From DATFVA01 sp963774455 (GTDB taxonomy: Bacteria > Bacteroidota > Ignavibacteria > Ignavibacteriales > Ignavibacteriaceae): a stretch of 64,000 bases of DNA. A program made the position numbers and the translations under genes. Below the pieces are notes generated by a model. The model saw nothing but the letters and a program-made list of their open reading frames with translations. It did not search any database and was not told the DNA's origin. Positions 27,363 to 37,000 of this stretch are shown here, in pieces. The stretch lies in the NCBI GenBank assembly GCA_963774455.1, contig CAVZFD010000004.1:434001-498000 (forward strand). Reading direction: 5' to 3'. Positions within the stretch are counted from its first letter, which is position 1; every line of letters starts with the position of its first letter.

Positions 27363-28328
27363 ATGAAACAGATAGCTACTACAATTAAAAAACTTTCTTT
27401 ACTGCTGATTCCTGCGGCATTATTGTTTGCTTCCGCAGGCTGCAGCACGTCTAACCAGGGAACATCCATACAGTCGGATTTGAATTCCAGGGCGGATCAG
27501 ACTTTCTCCTTTTATAAGGATGAAAATGGAAAAAACGTCCGTTGGGAAGTGAACTTTGAGGATGGTGAGATCAGTTCCCTGTACAAGGATGGCCAACGTG
27601 TTTCTGACGGCGAAATTGAAGATTATAAGGATATGATATATCACAGGCTTGATAAGCTTCACAATAAATCTCATCATATTTCCATTGATTTGGATGGTTT
27701 CAAATCAGATATGGGCAGTTTTAAACAGGATATGCAGAAACTGAAAGAGGACTTGAAAAATCAGAAGTATGAGTTCAATTTTGATAATGAAGAATTCAGG
27801 GAAGGTATGAGGCAGCTTTCCAAAGAACTTTCAAAACTGAAGGACAAGAAGATAAGAATTGATTTCGATTCCGATAAATTCCATGAAGAAATGCTGAATC
27901 TGAAAAAAGACCTTGATATACATGTAGATATCAATATGGATGATCTTGATAGAAAACTCGGGGAGATTAATAAAGAAATGGATAAACACGGTATGGAACG
28001 GAGTCATATTTCTATTGATCTTACCGGACTTGATGAAGCGATGGCTCACCTGGACGAAAATCTCGCCAACATTAAAATAGATCTTAAGGGTCTGGATGTT
28101 AAGCTTAAAAAACTGAATGAATTTATTGATAAAATAAAAACTGAGATGGTTAAAGATAACTTGCTGAATGATATGGATGCTGAGTTAAATCTGGACCTTA
28201 ATATGCACGGCATGAAAGTAAACGGGAAGAAAGTTCCGCAGGATCTGTTTGAAAAATATAAGAAGATTTACGAAGAACATTTTGATAAAAAACTTTCTGA
28301 AGACAACAATTTCCGGATATTTGATTAA
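27363..28328 (+). CDS. Lipoprotein with repeated strand-helix units
   Basis: 321 residues from the ATG at 27363, preceded by GAGGAG; the upstream TTG extension is not supported. The signal peptide ends in ASAGCS, a usable lipobox. From about residue 95 the protein is built of units of roughly 25-35 residues. Each has a short beta-like motif (ISIDLDGF, FNFDNEEF, IRIDFDSDKF, VDINMDDLD, ISIDLTGLD, IKIDLKGLD) followed by an amphipathic helix (for example MGSFKQDMQKLKEDL). Such alternation may form a long rod or coiled coil in the periplasm. It is very rich in Asp, Lys and Glu. No function is known to me. A strong terminator follows. Confidence 0.75.
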   Translation: MKQIATTIKKLSLLLIPAALLFASAGCSTSNQGTSIQSDLNSRADQTFSFYKDENGKNVRWEVNFEDGEISSLYKDGQRVSDGEIEDYKDMIYHRLDKLHNKSHHISIDLDGFKSDMGSFKQDMQKLKEDLKNQKYEFNFDNEEFREGMRQLSKELSKLKDKKIRIDFDSDKFHEEMLNLKKDLDIHVDINMDDLDRKLGEINKEMDKHGMERSHISIDLTGLDEAMAHLDENLANIKIDLKGLDVKLKKLNEFIDKIKTEMVKDNLLNDMDAELNLDLNMHGMKVNGKKVPQDLFEKYKKIYEEHFDKKLSEDNNFRIFD

Positions 28329-28357
28329 TTGTTATTCTTCATCTCACACACACAAAG

Positions 28358-28396
28358 AGCGGTATTCCATTGCCGGAATACCGCTTTTTTATTTTG
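28358..28396 (+). terminator. Rho-independent terminator
   Basis: An 11-bp perfect stem (AGCGGTATTCC at 28358-28368 with 28375-28385) around a six-base loop is followed by TTTTTATTTT. It lies 30 bases after the repeat lipoprotein gene. Confidence 0.92.
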
Positions 28397-28485
28397 ATAA
28401 TCTCATCTTCTGTATCAAAAAGAATAGAGTTACTGACCAGGAAAAATGTGAATGGTTTTAATATATGGGTGGGAATTAAACTGAA

Positions 28486-28523
28486 GAGGCTGTCTCACAA
28501 ATTTAGAACTTGTAGACAGCCTC
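28486..28523. repeat. Short inverted repeat sharing arms with the 4722-4844 element
   Basis: GAGGCTGTCT (28486-28495) and AGACAGCCTC (28514-28523) form a 10-bp stem with an 18-base loop. The wider left arm AAGAGGCTGTCTCA matches the left arm of the element at 4722. It lies 10 bases after the stop of the minus-strand barrel gene and probably works as its terminator. Confidence 0.6.
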
Positions 28524-28533
28524 AATAAATTTA

Positions 28534-29238
28534 TCAGAAATAGAAGTTAATGCCCAGACTTCCGGTCATTGTTCCAAACCATGAAGCACTAGGACCCTTT
28601 GTCGTTACGCTGGTGCTTCCACTAGTCGTGGTTTGTTCCGGTTGGTTCAAGCTCAGGAATCCAACGTGGTAGTCAGCACTCAGTGAAAATCCTTTGTCGA
28701 TAAAGTATTGTGCTCCAAAATTCAATCCGACACCGAGAGAAGAGGCAGAAAGTTCAACTTTACCCGGGTTTGGCCCTGTTTCTTCCTGTGTCGATGAAAG
28801 GGACCCGAAAGAGACTTCTGCACCGATCCAAACAGATACATCTTCGAATTTAGGCTGAAAATAACGGTTTATAAATGCTGTAATTCCGAATTCGGTGCTG
28901 CTGGACTTATTCTGTCCGCCGCCCTCCAGATCTTGTGTAGTGGAATTAGAACCAAAATCCAGAACACCTCCTACAGCCCAGGCAGTAGAAATAAAATATC
29001 CGTATTTGATACCATAAAGAGACATTTGACCTGATCCACTCTCGCCGTTATATGTCGGGACAATAGCTGCGAGTTTGCCATTAAAATTATCCACACCTGG
29101 TGTCCACTGAAATCCTGTAAATGATGTCCCTTGTGTAAGCTCATCTCTGTAACCGGCCGGTGCCTGGGGAGGGTTCTGTGCATACACCATAGAAGCGATC
29201 ATAATAATTGAAAAAAGAACTGTAAAGAAACGTATCAT
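28534..29238 (-). CDS. Outer-membrane beta-barrel protein
   Basis: A 234-residue exported protein with signal peptide ~1-20 (ending VYAQ). Alternating strands follow, with Gly/aromatic girdles and a last strand ending LGINFYF, the terminal aromatic signature of outer-membrane barrels. Segments such as SLYGIKYGYFISTAWAVGG and FINRYFQPKFEDVSVWIG fit an 8-stranded OmpW/OmpA-like barrel. No specific function can be given. It is a single gene, with the inverted repeat at 28486-28523 at its 3' end. Confidence 0.72.
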   Translation of the reverse strand: MIRFFTVLFSIIMIASMVYAQNPPQAPAGYRDELTQGTSFTGFQWTPGVDNFNGKLAAIVPTYNGESGSGQMSLYGIKYGYFISTAWAVGGVLDFGSNSTTQDLEGGGQNKSSSTEFGITAFINRYFQPKFEDVSVWIGAEVSFGSLSSTQEETGPNPGKVELSASSLGVGLNFGAQYFIDKGFSLSADYHVGFLSLNQPEQTTTSGSTSVTTKGPSASWFGTMTGSLGINFYF

Positions 29239-29465
29239 ATTAGTACCTCGTTATTGTTTGGGGATTATGTTTGTTTAGATAGAAAGTAATTTTGAAAAAA
29301 TTATGCCAGTTTACTCTCTTTATCCTGATCAGGAGACGATGAACTTTTAGTATTTTTAAGTCCAAAGATTGAACCGGGATGTTATTGGGATTTTTCTATG
29401 GCAGGAAATTAGGAAATTAAATATATAAAAACAATAAAAATATTGTATTTACTTAAAGTAAATTG

Positions 29466-30080
29466 TTAGATGTGTTCGGTTAGAGATCGTTTTAAACTCA
29501 TCAGAAGAGTATCAGCCTTGCTGCCCTCACCGGCGGGCGTAAGTTCCTTATATTTCACCAATGCATTGAAAGCATCCTCGTATTCTTCGCTCAGGGCGTA
29601 TACAAGTCCAAGATTAAAATATATATTAGGGAATTCAGGCTCTATTTCCGCTGCAATCTCATAATGAAGTCTGGCAAGCCTGAATTCGTTCTGTTCAAAA
29701 TAAAGATTTGCGAGATTATAATGCGCCTCAAGGTGGCGGGGTTCATATTTAAGACACCCGGTGAAATAATCGAACGCCTTCAAAGTATTCCCGGATTGTG
29801 TTTCAAGGATTCCAAGGTTGCAGTTTGCATCAGCAATGCAGTCCTCTGCAAGGATGGCTTTGAGGTAGGCCTCCTGCGCTCCCGGATCACCGCGTTCATC
29901 GAGCCATAAGGCTTCTTCAAAGGGAGTAAACCTTGATGGCAGCTGCAGTACCTTTGCCCCTGCAGAAGCGAAAAGATTTAACTGCCCCTCCTTTTCCAGG
30001 TCCTTACATTTACGTTTCCTGGCCCGCCTGTAACCAAGTTTTGAAGGACGGGTTGTATCTAATTGTATTACTTTTGCCAT
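29466..30080 (-). CDS. Tetratricopeptide-repeat protein linked to ku
   Basis: 204 residues from the ATG at 30080 (MAKVIQLD); the open frame runs further upstream only as an alternative reading of the ku 3' end. Residues ~1-40 are basic (YRRARKRKCKD). From ~50 to 195 there are about four TPR units, with DANCNLGILETQSGN, EAHYNLANLYFEQNEF and NIYFNLGLVYALSEEY as the typical helix A/B patterns. TPRs mediate protein contacts; the partner is unknown. It starts 10 bases after the Ku stop, so it is co-transcribed with ku and may act with it or with DNA. Confidence 0.8.
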   Translation of the reverse strand: MAKVIQLDTTRPSKLGYRRARKRKCKDLEKEGQLNLFASAGAKVLQLPSRFTPFEEALWLDERGDPGAQEAYLKAILAEDCIADANCNLGILETQSGNTLKAFDYFTGCLKYEPRHLEAHYNLANLYFEQNEFRLARLHYEIAAEIEPEFPNIYFNLGLVYALSEEYEDAFNALVKYKELTPAGEGSKADTLLMSLKRSLTEHI

Positions 30081-30090
30081 CTCTGAGATC

Positions 30091-30945
30091 TTAAGCCTGT
30101 TTTCTCTGCTTTGTCTGTTTCTTTGCCGGTTTTGCAGCCTTCTTTTTTCCTTTTGCTTTTTCCATCGGCATTTTCTGCTTTTTAGCTTGTTCAAGACTTT
30201 CTTTTAACGCCTGCATCATATCCCCTACGGGCCTGACTTCTTCTTCAGTCGACACTATCTCTCTACCTTCAATCTTTGCCTGGATGACATCCTTTAATGC
30301 TGTCTGGTAATGGTCTTCCATATTTATATCAGAAAGACTGGTTGACATAGAATCAACAAGCGTCTTTGCAAGTTTAAGCTGTTCCTTATTAGATTTCAAT
30401 CCATTTAGCAGAGGTACTTCTTTTATATTCCTGACTTCATCGGGATATCTCAGTTTATACATTACCATACCGTTCTCTCTTGGAGAAAGCATGATAATAT
30501 CTTCCCTGTCCCTTATAACCACACGACCCACAGCCATCTTGCCAGTCTCTTTCAGTGTCTGCATAAGCAGTGAATAGGCGCCTGCCGCTACTTCACCATC
30601 AGGACCTATATAATAAGGAGTGTCAAATAAGGTGGGATCTACTTCCTTATCTTCAACAAAGCCTTCGATTTCAATTATCTTCGTGCTTTTAATTTTTATC
30701 TTGTCGATATCTTCCTGTTCGATAATAACGTACTGATCAGGTTCATATTCGTATCCTTTTGTTATTTCATTCTGCGAGAGGGATCTCCCGCACTTTTTAC
30801 ATTTTTTATCGTAGCCGACTCTCCCGTTATCCTCTTTGTGAAGCTGGTTGAAGCTAATTGAATTTTTCGGTTCTATTGCACCATAAACCCTAATGGGAAT
30901 CGTAACAAGAGAAAACCGGATGTGGCCTTTCCATATAGCTCTCAT
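30091..30945 (-). CDS. ku: Non-homologous end-joining protein Ku
   Basis: Bacterial Ku, a homodimeric ring that binds DNA ends and recruits ligase LigD. The 284 residues match the family length. It begins MRAIWKGHIRFSLVTIPIRVY, the hallmark start, with YEYEPDQYVIIEQEDID and YYIGPDGEVAAGAYSLL in the core. A CxxC pair (Cys49, Cys52 in KKCKKCGR) is present. The C-terminus is a lysine-rich tail (from ~255), which in other bacteria modulates DNA binding. No ligD gene lies in the window. A TPR gene follows on the same strand. Confidence 0.96.
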   Translation of the reverse strand: MRAIWKGHIRFSLVTIPIRVYGAIEPKNSISFNQLHKEDNGRVGYDKKCKKCGRSLSQNEITKGYEYEPDQYVIIEQEDIDKIKIKSTKIIEIEGFVEDKEVDPTLFDTPYYIGPDGEVAAGAYSLLMQTLKETGKMAVGRVVIRDREDIIMLSPRENGMVMYKLRYPDEVRNIKEVPLLNGLKSNKEQLKLAKTLVDSMSTSLSDINMEDHYQTALKDVIQAKIEGREIVSTEEEVRPVGDMMQALKESLEQAKKQKMPMEKAKGKKKAAKPAKKQTKQRKQA

Positions 30946-31192
30946 CTAAGAACCTCATGGTTAATTGAATAAATTGTAAACAAAGCATATTGAGATTAGC
31001 ATAATTTTAGAAAATAAGCAATGATTTTTTATCCAAATTCTGTAAACAGTATCGGTGCCTTCTTCGACGATTGACCCCTTGTAGAGCGAAACGCTGTTTC
31101 TTCGGTGGCTTTCTAACCTATTTGATCCACCCGTTTTGTGAATTTTCATTTAATGTTTAACTTGGAATAAGTTCAATAAAAACGGAGAGGCA

Positions 31193-32623
31193 ATGAGCAC
31201 TGATGTCAGCGGAAAACGCCAGCATAGTTTTTTTGATGATGTACTAAATTATTTTAACAGGGCAGCTGAGTATACCAAATATCCCAAAGGACTGCTCGAC
31301 CAGATTAAATACTGCAACAGTGTCTACAGAATGACATTCCCTGTAAGGATAAAGGATCAGATAGAAGTTTTCACCGCCTTCCGTGTTGAACATAGTCAGC
31401 ATAAGCTTCCCGTAAAAGGGGGGATAAGGTTCAGTCTTTCAGTCAACCAGGATGAAGTAATGGCCCTGGCAGCACTTATGACTTATAAGTGCGCTGTGGT
31501 TGAAGTCCCGTTCGGCGGTGCAAAGGGTGGAGTTAGGATCAATCCCAAATTATATTCTGAGGTAGAGCTGGAAAGCGTTACGAGAAGGTATACCGCGGAG
31601 CTGATTAAGAAAAACTTTATTGGTCCCGGTATAGATGTCCCTGCACCCGATTACGGTACCAGCGCAAGGGAGATGGCCTGGATATCAGATACTTATGCAG
31701 CATTTAATCCCGGACAAATAGATGCATATGCATGTGTCACAGGAAAACCAATAAGCCAGGGTGGCGTGCATGGAAGAGAGGCCGCCACAGGAAGGGGTGT
31801 ATTTTATGGTGTGAGGGAAGCTGTCTGCCAGGAAGATGATATGAAGGAGTTGGGACTTGAAACAGGCATTGAGGGAAAAAGAGTGGTAATACAGGGACTC
31901 GGGAATGTCGGATATCATACTGCAAAATTTTTCCAGGAAGGGGGTGCTGTTATTACCACCATTGCCGAGTATGAAGGCGCAATTCACAGTAAAAAAGGAC
32001 TTGATGTTGATGAAGTTAAGAAGCATAGAGATCAAACCGGCTCTATATTGAATTTTAAGAATGCGGAAAACATAAAAGAAACTTTACAGGCACTCGAGGT
32101 TGAATGCGATATTCTGATTCCTGCTGCACTCGAAAACCAGATAAATAGTGAGAATGCAAATAGAATAAAAGCAAAAATAGTAGCAGAAGCGGCTAACGGA
32201 CCTGTTACACCTGAAGCAGAAGAAATTCTTCTCAAAAAGAAAATCATGATCATTCCTGATCTGTATCTAAATGCGGGCGGTGTAACTGTATCCTATTTTG
32301 AATGGCTGAAAAATCTTTCCCATATCAGGTTCGGCAGGATGGGAAAGAGGTACGAGGAGAAACTCAACAGGACGCTCGTTGATTCAATTGAATCAGCAAT
32401 AGGAAAAAAGCTCACCGACTCCTCAAAAAAAGTCATTATTCATGGAGCTGAGGAAGAGGACCTTGTTAATTCGGGTCTTGAAGAAACTATGATCATAGCA
32501 TTCAATGAAATAAGAGAAACGTGGAAGCAAAATCCGAAAATACGCGACCTGAGAACAGCTGCCTTTGTTAACGCAATAGATAAAATAGCTACTTCATATA
32601 TGGCGCTTGGAATTTTTCCTTAA
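31193..32623 (+). CDS. Glutamate dehydrogenase, animal GLUD1-like type
   Basis: A 476-residue GDH that interconverts glutamate and 2-oxoglutarate plus ammonia. Its sequence type is notable: TYKCAVVEVPFGGAKGGVRINP, IGPGIDVPAPD, ACVTGKPISQGG, PDLYLNAGGVTVSYFEWLKNLSH and DLRTAAFVNAID are very close to mitochondrial GLUD1. The segment that forms the allosteric antenna in animals is shortened. The nucleotide fold has QGLGNVG with an acidic residue after strand 2 (IAEYEG), compatible with NAD use. GGAGAGG precedes the ATG. It converges on a second GDH gene with overlapping stops (32620-32623). It lies beside the minus-strand GDH/ATP-grasp cluster but is transcribed separately. Confidence 0.93.
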   Translation: MSTDVSGKRQHSFFDDVLNYFNRAAEYTKYPKGLLDQIKYCNSVYRMTFPVRIKDQIEVFTAFRVEHSQHKLPVKGGIRFSLSVNQDEVMALAALMTYKCAVVEVPFGGAKGGVRINPKLYSEVELESVTRRYTAELIKKNFIGPGIDVPAPDYGTSAREMAWISDTYAAFNPGQIDAYACVTGKPISQGGVHGREAATGRGVFYGVREAVCQEDDMKELGLETGIEGKRVVIQGLGNVGYHTAKFFQEGGAVITTIAEYEGAIHSKKGLDVDEVKKHRDQTGSILNFKNAENIKETLQALEVECDILIPAALENQINSENANRIKAKIVAEAANGPVTPEAEEILLKKKIMIIPDLYLNAGGVTVSYFEWLKNLSHIRFGRMGKRYEEKLNRTLVDSIESAIGKKLTDSSKKVIIHGAEEEDLVNSGLEETMIIAFNEIRETWKQNPKIRDLRTAAFVNAIDKIATSYMALGIFP

Positions 32624-33867
32624 ACCCAGCCGCGGAGCTTGCAGGCTTCGGCTACACGTGCTACGCCGACTACCATTGCTCCAAGCCGCGGATGAACTTT
32701 CTTTTCTTTGATTGCTTCGTCTACCCGGTAGTAAGCTTTTGTAAGCTTCTCATCAACAAGTTTATGTATTGTTTCTTCATCCCAGAAGAATGCATATTTA
32801 TCCTGCACCATCTCAAGGTACGAAACTGTAACACCTCCGGCGCTCGCAAGGATGTCGGGAATGATGTGTATGCCTTTTTTGTGAAGAATAATATCGGCTT
32901 CCGGTGTTGTCGGTCCGTTCGCCAGTTCGCAGATTATTTTTGCCTTAACCTTTTCGGCATTCTCTTTATGAATTGAATTCTCAAGTGCCGCGGGATATAA
33001 TACATTGACGTCAAGCTCAAGGAGCTCATCGTGCCCGATCTCTTTTGAACCGGGGAATCCTTTTATAGAACCTTTCTTGAGCTTATAGGTAACAAGCTCT
33101 TTTGTATCAAATCCTTCGGAATTATATATAGCAGCCTTTGAATCACTGGCCGCTACCAGTATCCCGCCCCCCAATATATCCTGGTGAAGAAGTGCTGCCC
33201 GCTGGCCGGCATTTCCAAAACCCTGTATGGCATATTTACCTGTCGGATCAACATTCAGCTGCCGGCATGCTTCTCTAACAGTAATTACGCCTCCGCGGGC
33301 GGTGGCATCACGTCTTCCTTCAGTGCCGCCTATCTGCGTCGGCTTATCGGTAAATGCCCCGGGGTGATGCTGATTGATTATTGTTTCATATTCATCCATC
33401 ATCCAGGCCATTGTCTGCGGATTTGTATAAACGTCCGGTGCAGGAACATCCTTATCTACTCCTATCATCGGCGCTATGGCTCTTACGTATTCCCTTGAAA
33501 GGTTTTCAAGTTCTCTTTCCGAGAGTTCCTTGGGGTTACAGCATATTCCTCCTTTGGCTCCCCCGAGGGGCAGATCAAGGACCGCAGTTTTCCAGGTCAT
33601 CCAGCAGGCAAGCGCTCTTATGGTATCGATAGTTTCATCAGGATGAAATCTTATTCCTCCCTTTGCGGGTCCCCGGGCATAATTATACTGAACCCGGTAG
33701 CCCTGGAATATTTTTACTGTTCCTGAATCCATTTTTACGTGGAGCGTGAAGTTAAATTCTCTCTGGGGGAGGCTGAGCAGCGTGGTAGTGGGCTCATCCA
33801 GGTTTAACATTTTCGCAGCTTCAAGTATCTGCTGCCGTGCAACGCGAAATGAATTGTAAGATTCCAT
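32620..33867 (-). CDS. Glu/Leu/Phe/Val-type dehydrogenase (RocG/Thermus-like GDH)
   Basis: 415 residues from the ATG at 33867 (MESYNSF). An upstream in-frame extension runs into the zinc-ribbon gene and is not used. It is of the short hexameric NAD(P)-GDH type of Bacillus RocG, archaea and Thermus: GPAKGGIRFHPDETIDTIRALA, LPLGGAKGGICCNP, VPAPDVYTNPQTMAWMMDEYE and ILASAGGVTVSYLEMVQDK. The dinucleotide loop is QGFGNAGQ. The start follows the stop of the zinc-ribbon gene by one base, so translation is almost certainly coupled. It is the last gene of the minus-strand GDH cluster. Leucine-type substrates are less likely given the GDH-like substrate-pocket motifs. Confidence 0.92.
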   Translation of the reverse strand: MESYNSFRVARQQILEAAKMLNLDEPTTTLLSLPQREFNFTLHVKMDSGTVKIFQGYRVQYNYARGPAKGGIRFHPDETIDTIRALACWMTWKTAVLDLPLGGAKGGICCNPKELSERELENLSREYVRAIAPMIGVDKDVPAPDVYTNPQTMAWMMDEYETIINQHHPGAFTDKPTQIGGTEGRRDATARGGVITVREACRQLNVDPTGKYAIQGFGNAGQRAALLHQDILGGGILVAASDSKAAIYNSEGFDTKELVTYKLKKGSIKGFPGSKEIGHDELLELDVNVLYPAALENSIHKENAEKVKAKIICELANGPTTPEADIILHKKGIHIIPDILASAGGVTVSYLEMVQDKYAFFWDEETIHKLVDEKLTKAYYRVDEAIKEKKVHPRLGAMVVGVARVAEACKLRGWV

Positions 33868-33868
33868 T

Positions 33869-34069
33869 TTAATCTTCCTCAAACTTTGATGATTTATCCT
33901 GATCTTTAGTGTTTTCTTTTTTAAGATCGGGCTCAAGTATTATCCGGTACCAGCAGTTTTTACAGGTAATCGTCCTGTCGACTTTTAAAAGGACCTGCTG
34001 CCAGGGACTAAGCTTATGACCGCAGTGCGGGCATGTATCCGGAATTTTAGATTGATCTTCCATAGTCAT
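33869..34069 (-). CDS. Small zinc-ribbon protein within the GDH cluster
   Basis: A 66-residue soluble protein with two CxxC knuckles: CPHC at about 13-16 and CKNC at about 36-39. These would bind one zinc in a ribbon fold (TCPHCGHKLSPWQQ...ITCKNCWYRI). The C-terminal ~20 residues are charged. It starts 12 bases after the receiver/ATP-grasp gene stop, and its own stop is one base before the ATG of the next GDH. Such tight coupling suggests a role with these enzymes, perhaps as an adaptor. No function can be given from sequence. Confidence 0.75.
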   Translation of the reverse strand: MTMEDQSKIPDTCPHCGHKLSPWQQVLLKVDRTITCKNCWYRIILEPDLKKENTKDQDKSSKFEED

Positions 34070-34081
34070 TCTTTGTGATTT

Positions 34082-37000
34082 TTAATTTTCAGGTTTCAGA
34101 ATAATTCCTTTATTCTTGTGCCTGTTCATTTTTATGGTTACCGGCTTTTCAAAACGAAGCAGCCTTGTATACTTCTTCCTGGCTGCAGGTTTCTGTGACA
34201 GCAGCCAATCCCAGTTTATATAACCCTCATGTTTGTGGCTGTCAACGGTAAAATACCCAATCATAAATGAAGTAATATTCTGGAAAAAGTGCGAGCCCTG
34301 GGACGGTACAACGGAAAACTCCTTGAAACCTGACTCAACTATCGTTTTTGCTCCCGCAATCTGCTCCCACTTTACGGGTATTCCCAGCCATGGATCAAGC
34401 GTACCCCATCTCCCCATGCCTATCAGCAGGTAAGGCCTGTTTGCATCCATAAGGGCAGAGTTAAACATGCTGACTTCTTTCGCAACTTCACGCGACATTG
34501 CTCTATCATATGTATCCGGATCGACAAGAACTATATCGTATATATCTTTAATAATGCCGTTGCCCAGAACCTGTTTGCTTGTGCAGATCAGACTTTCCTG
34601 ATCAATGTCTTCTATGTTAAAGTTGTCTGACTCATGACTAATTACAAGCGGCCTCATTTGAAGCAGGCCGAATTCCTTCGGTTTGCTTTTGCCCGATACC
34701 ATATTTACGGCAAATTCTATCTCAATCGGTGTTCCCATGCCCCAGGTTCCCATATCCAGCAGAAGTTCAAGTATTTCAGGCAGAGGGAAAAGTTTATATT
34801 TAAGCAGCGGAGCAAAGGTCACTACTCTCATTCCCGGCCTTGAGATACCATCGGAAATCGTATCATTATCCGGTGAATAAGTTGATCCCACGTATGAAAG
34901 CGTCCCGTCGGATTCTGCAGATTCAATAGGGTGCTGTTTAAGTAAAGTATCCTGTGTGGAGAATTCGAAAGAATGGTGACCGTTCATCTGAAGCGCAAAA
35001 AATTCTCTCTGGCTAGTATTGAGTGATTCTTCTACCGAGTAGAACTGGATCAGGTCTGTGGGGTACTTCGGACAGAAACGGACAGTGTTCCCGCCGTCAA
35101 CAACGGTTTTTCCTAAGCCGAGCGCTACGGAGACTATGCCATCCTGCGGATTCTGCGGCGGAAGAGGATAAAAATTATACGACTTTGCAACGCCTGAAAT
35201 ATCAGGGTAGAATCTTTCACCGTACGCCTCCCCAACCATCTTCTGAATTATTACAGCCATCTTTTCTTCTTCAAGACGGTACGAAGTAAACCTGATATAA
35301 TTTTTAGCACTCTGGTAGAAAGTTGAAGCATAAACTTTTTTAATAGTATTGAGCAGGTCATTTAGTCTGGCCAGGGCATTCTGATGGTTATTAGGCAGCA
35401 TGAATGTTCTGTAAACACCGGCAAAAGGATGATACTGCGAATCCTCAAGGAGACTGGATGATCTTACTGCAAGAGGGGTGTGCATAAGATCGAGGAATGC
35501 CGCAAGTTCCCCGAGTATATCTTCCGGAAAACTTTCTGCTTCCACGAATTTTCGCGTTATCTCTTCATCATTTGTGCAGTTAAGTGCAAAAGTTCTGAGA
35601 TCATTTGCATCCAGGAACTCATCAAAAACCTCCGTACCGAGAACCACGCCGGCAGGCACAAATATTTTAATATCCTGAAATTGGTTCCGGACGTTGTAAT
35701 TATTTATGAGTGTGTTAACAAAACCAAGTCCCCTTGCTTTTCCTCCCAGGGAGCCTCCGCCAATTCTTGCAAACGAGCTAAGAGGATCAAAAATCTCTTT
35801 GTGAAAATCGGTTATGATTCCTCTCTGTCTGTTATGCCTGTAATTCCTTAATGTTTGGATGAGATATTCTCTAAGTTCTTCAATGCTGCGGTAATCGGAA
35901 ACTTTCCTGGGACGGAGTTTATGTGCCAGCCAGAATTCCGTTCTGGCTTTAAGCCAGTTTGAAAAATGATTTCGTTCAGCATGGTATTTTATGCTGTCCC
36001 CGGGAATAACTTTCAGCTGCTCCTCAAGACTCCGTAAATCATTGGCTCTGCCCGCTTCAGTACCGTCGGATGTGCGGAAAACAAAATCCCCAAAACTGAA
36101 GTAGTGGTTAAGGAAGTTCCTTACTTCATTCAACAGGATCGGTGATTCCTTCATTACAAAAGCAGCCCCTGATTCTTTCGCACTTTTTTCGTTCCCGGGA
36201 TTATTGGAGAGCAGCAGGATAGGAATGTCAGTATGTTCTTTCTTTACGTTTAAGGCGAATTCAATTCCTGCCTGAGGATCATTCTGTCCATGATGAGGGA
36301 AATCAATATCGGAAATAATTCCCAGGATGAACTCTTTATATTTTTCGTAGTACTCCCATGCTTCCTCATAAGTTGAGCAGAGGAGTATCTTTGGACGGGC
36401 TCTCATCCTCAGGAATTTATGCGAAAGATTTATTCCTTCTGAGATCAGCCGCTGTGACTGCTTCAGCATTTCAGTATATATAAGAGGAAGAAAGGAAGAA
36501 TAGTAGCGCAGGTTGTCCTCTATTGCTATTACAACCTGTACACCAACCATTTTGGTATCATGTTCAATATTCATCCTGTCTTCAAGAAACTTTATTATGG
36601 CAATTATAATCCTGAAATCCCCCTGCCACACGAAGATCTTATCGAAAACAGAGGTATCTTCATTAATGATGAGAGTATTCAATTCGAGATTATCGTGTGC
36701 AAGAAGTATGATGGGAATATTTAGTCCCGACTCTTTTGCCAGTTTCGCAAAATTAATAGCATGCATATCCTCAATATGCAGCGTTGTTATAATCAGGTCG
36801 AACCGGTTTTCTTCTTTTGCCAGTTTAATAGCTTCGTGACCGGAAGAAACCCTAGTGAGTTCGGGCGAGTGGCTCAGGTTCAATCCCTGGTATTCATTAC
36901 GGATAAGTTCGTAAAGTCTCCCATCCTCTTCGAACAGATAGAGATCGTACAAACTGGAGACAAGCAGAATATCCCTGATGCGAAGACGCATAAGGTTCTG

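Noticed and set aside
30081..30194. N-terminal extension of the TPR protein
   Set aside because: It is the ku coding end read in another frame (Lys/Arg-rich); the MAKV start at 30080 follows the Ku stop normally.
36513..36839. Plus-strand frame of 108 residues inside the ATP-grasp gene
   Set aside because: It is a shadow of the minus-strand gene, with low-complexity Ser/Ile/Met composition and no ribosome site.
36870..36960. tRNA-like segment (GGTTCAATCCC)
   Set aside because: It lies within conserved coding sequence of copy A and has no acceptor or anticodon stem around it.
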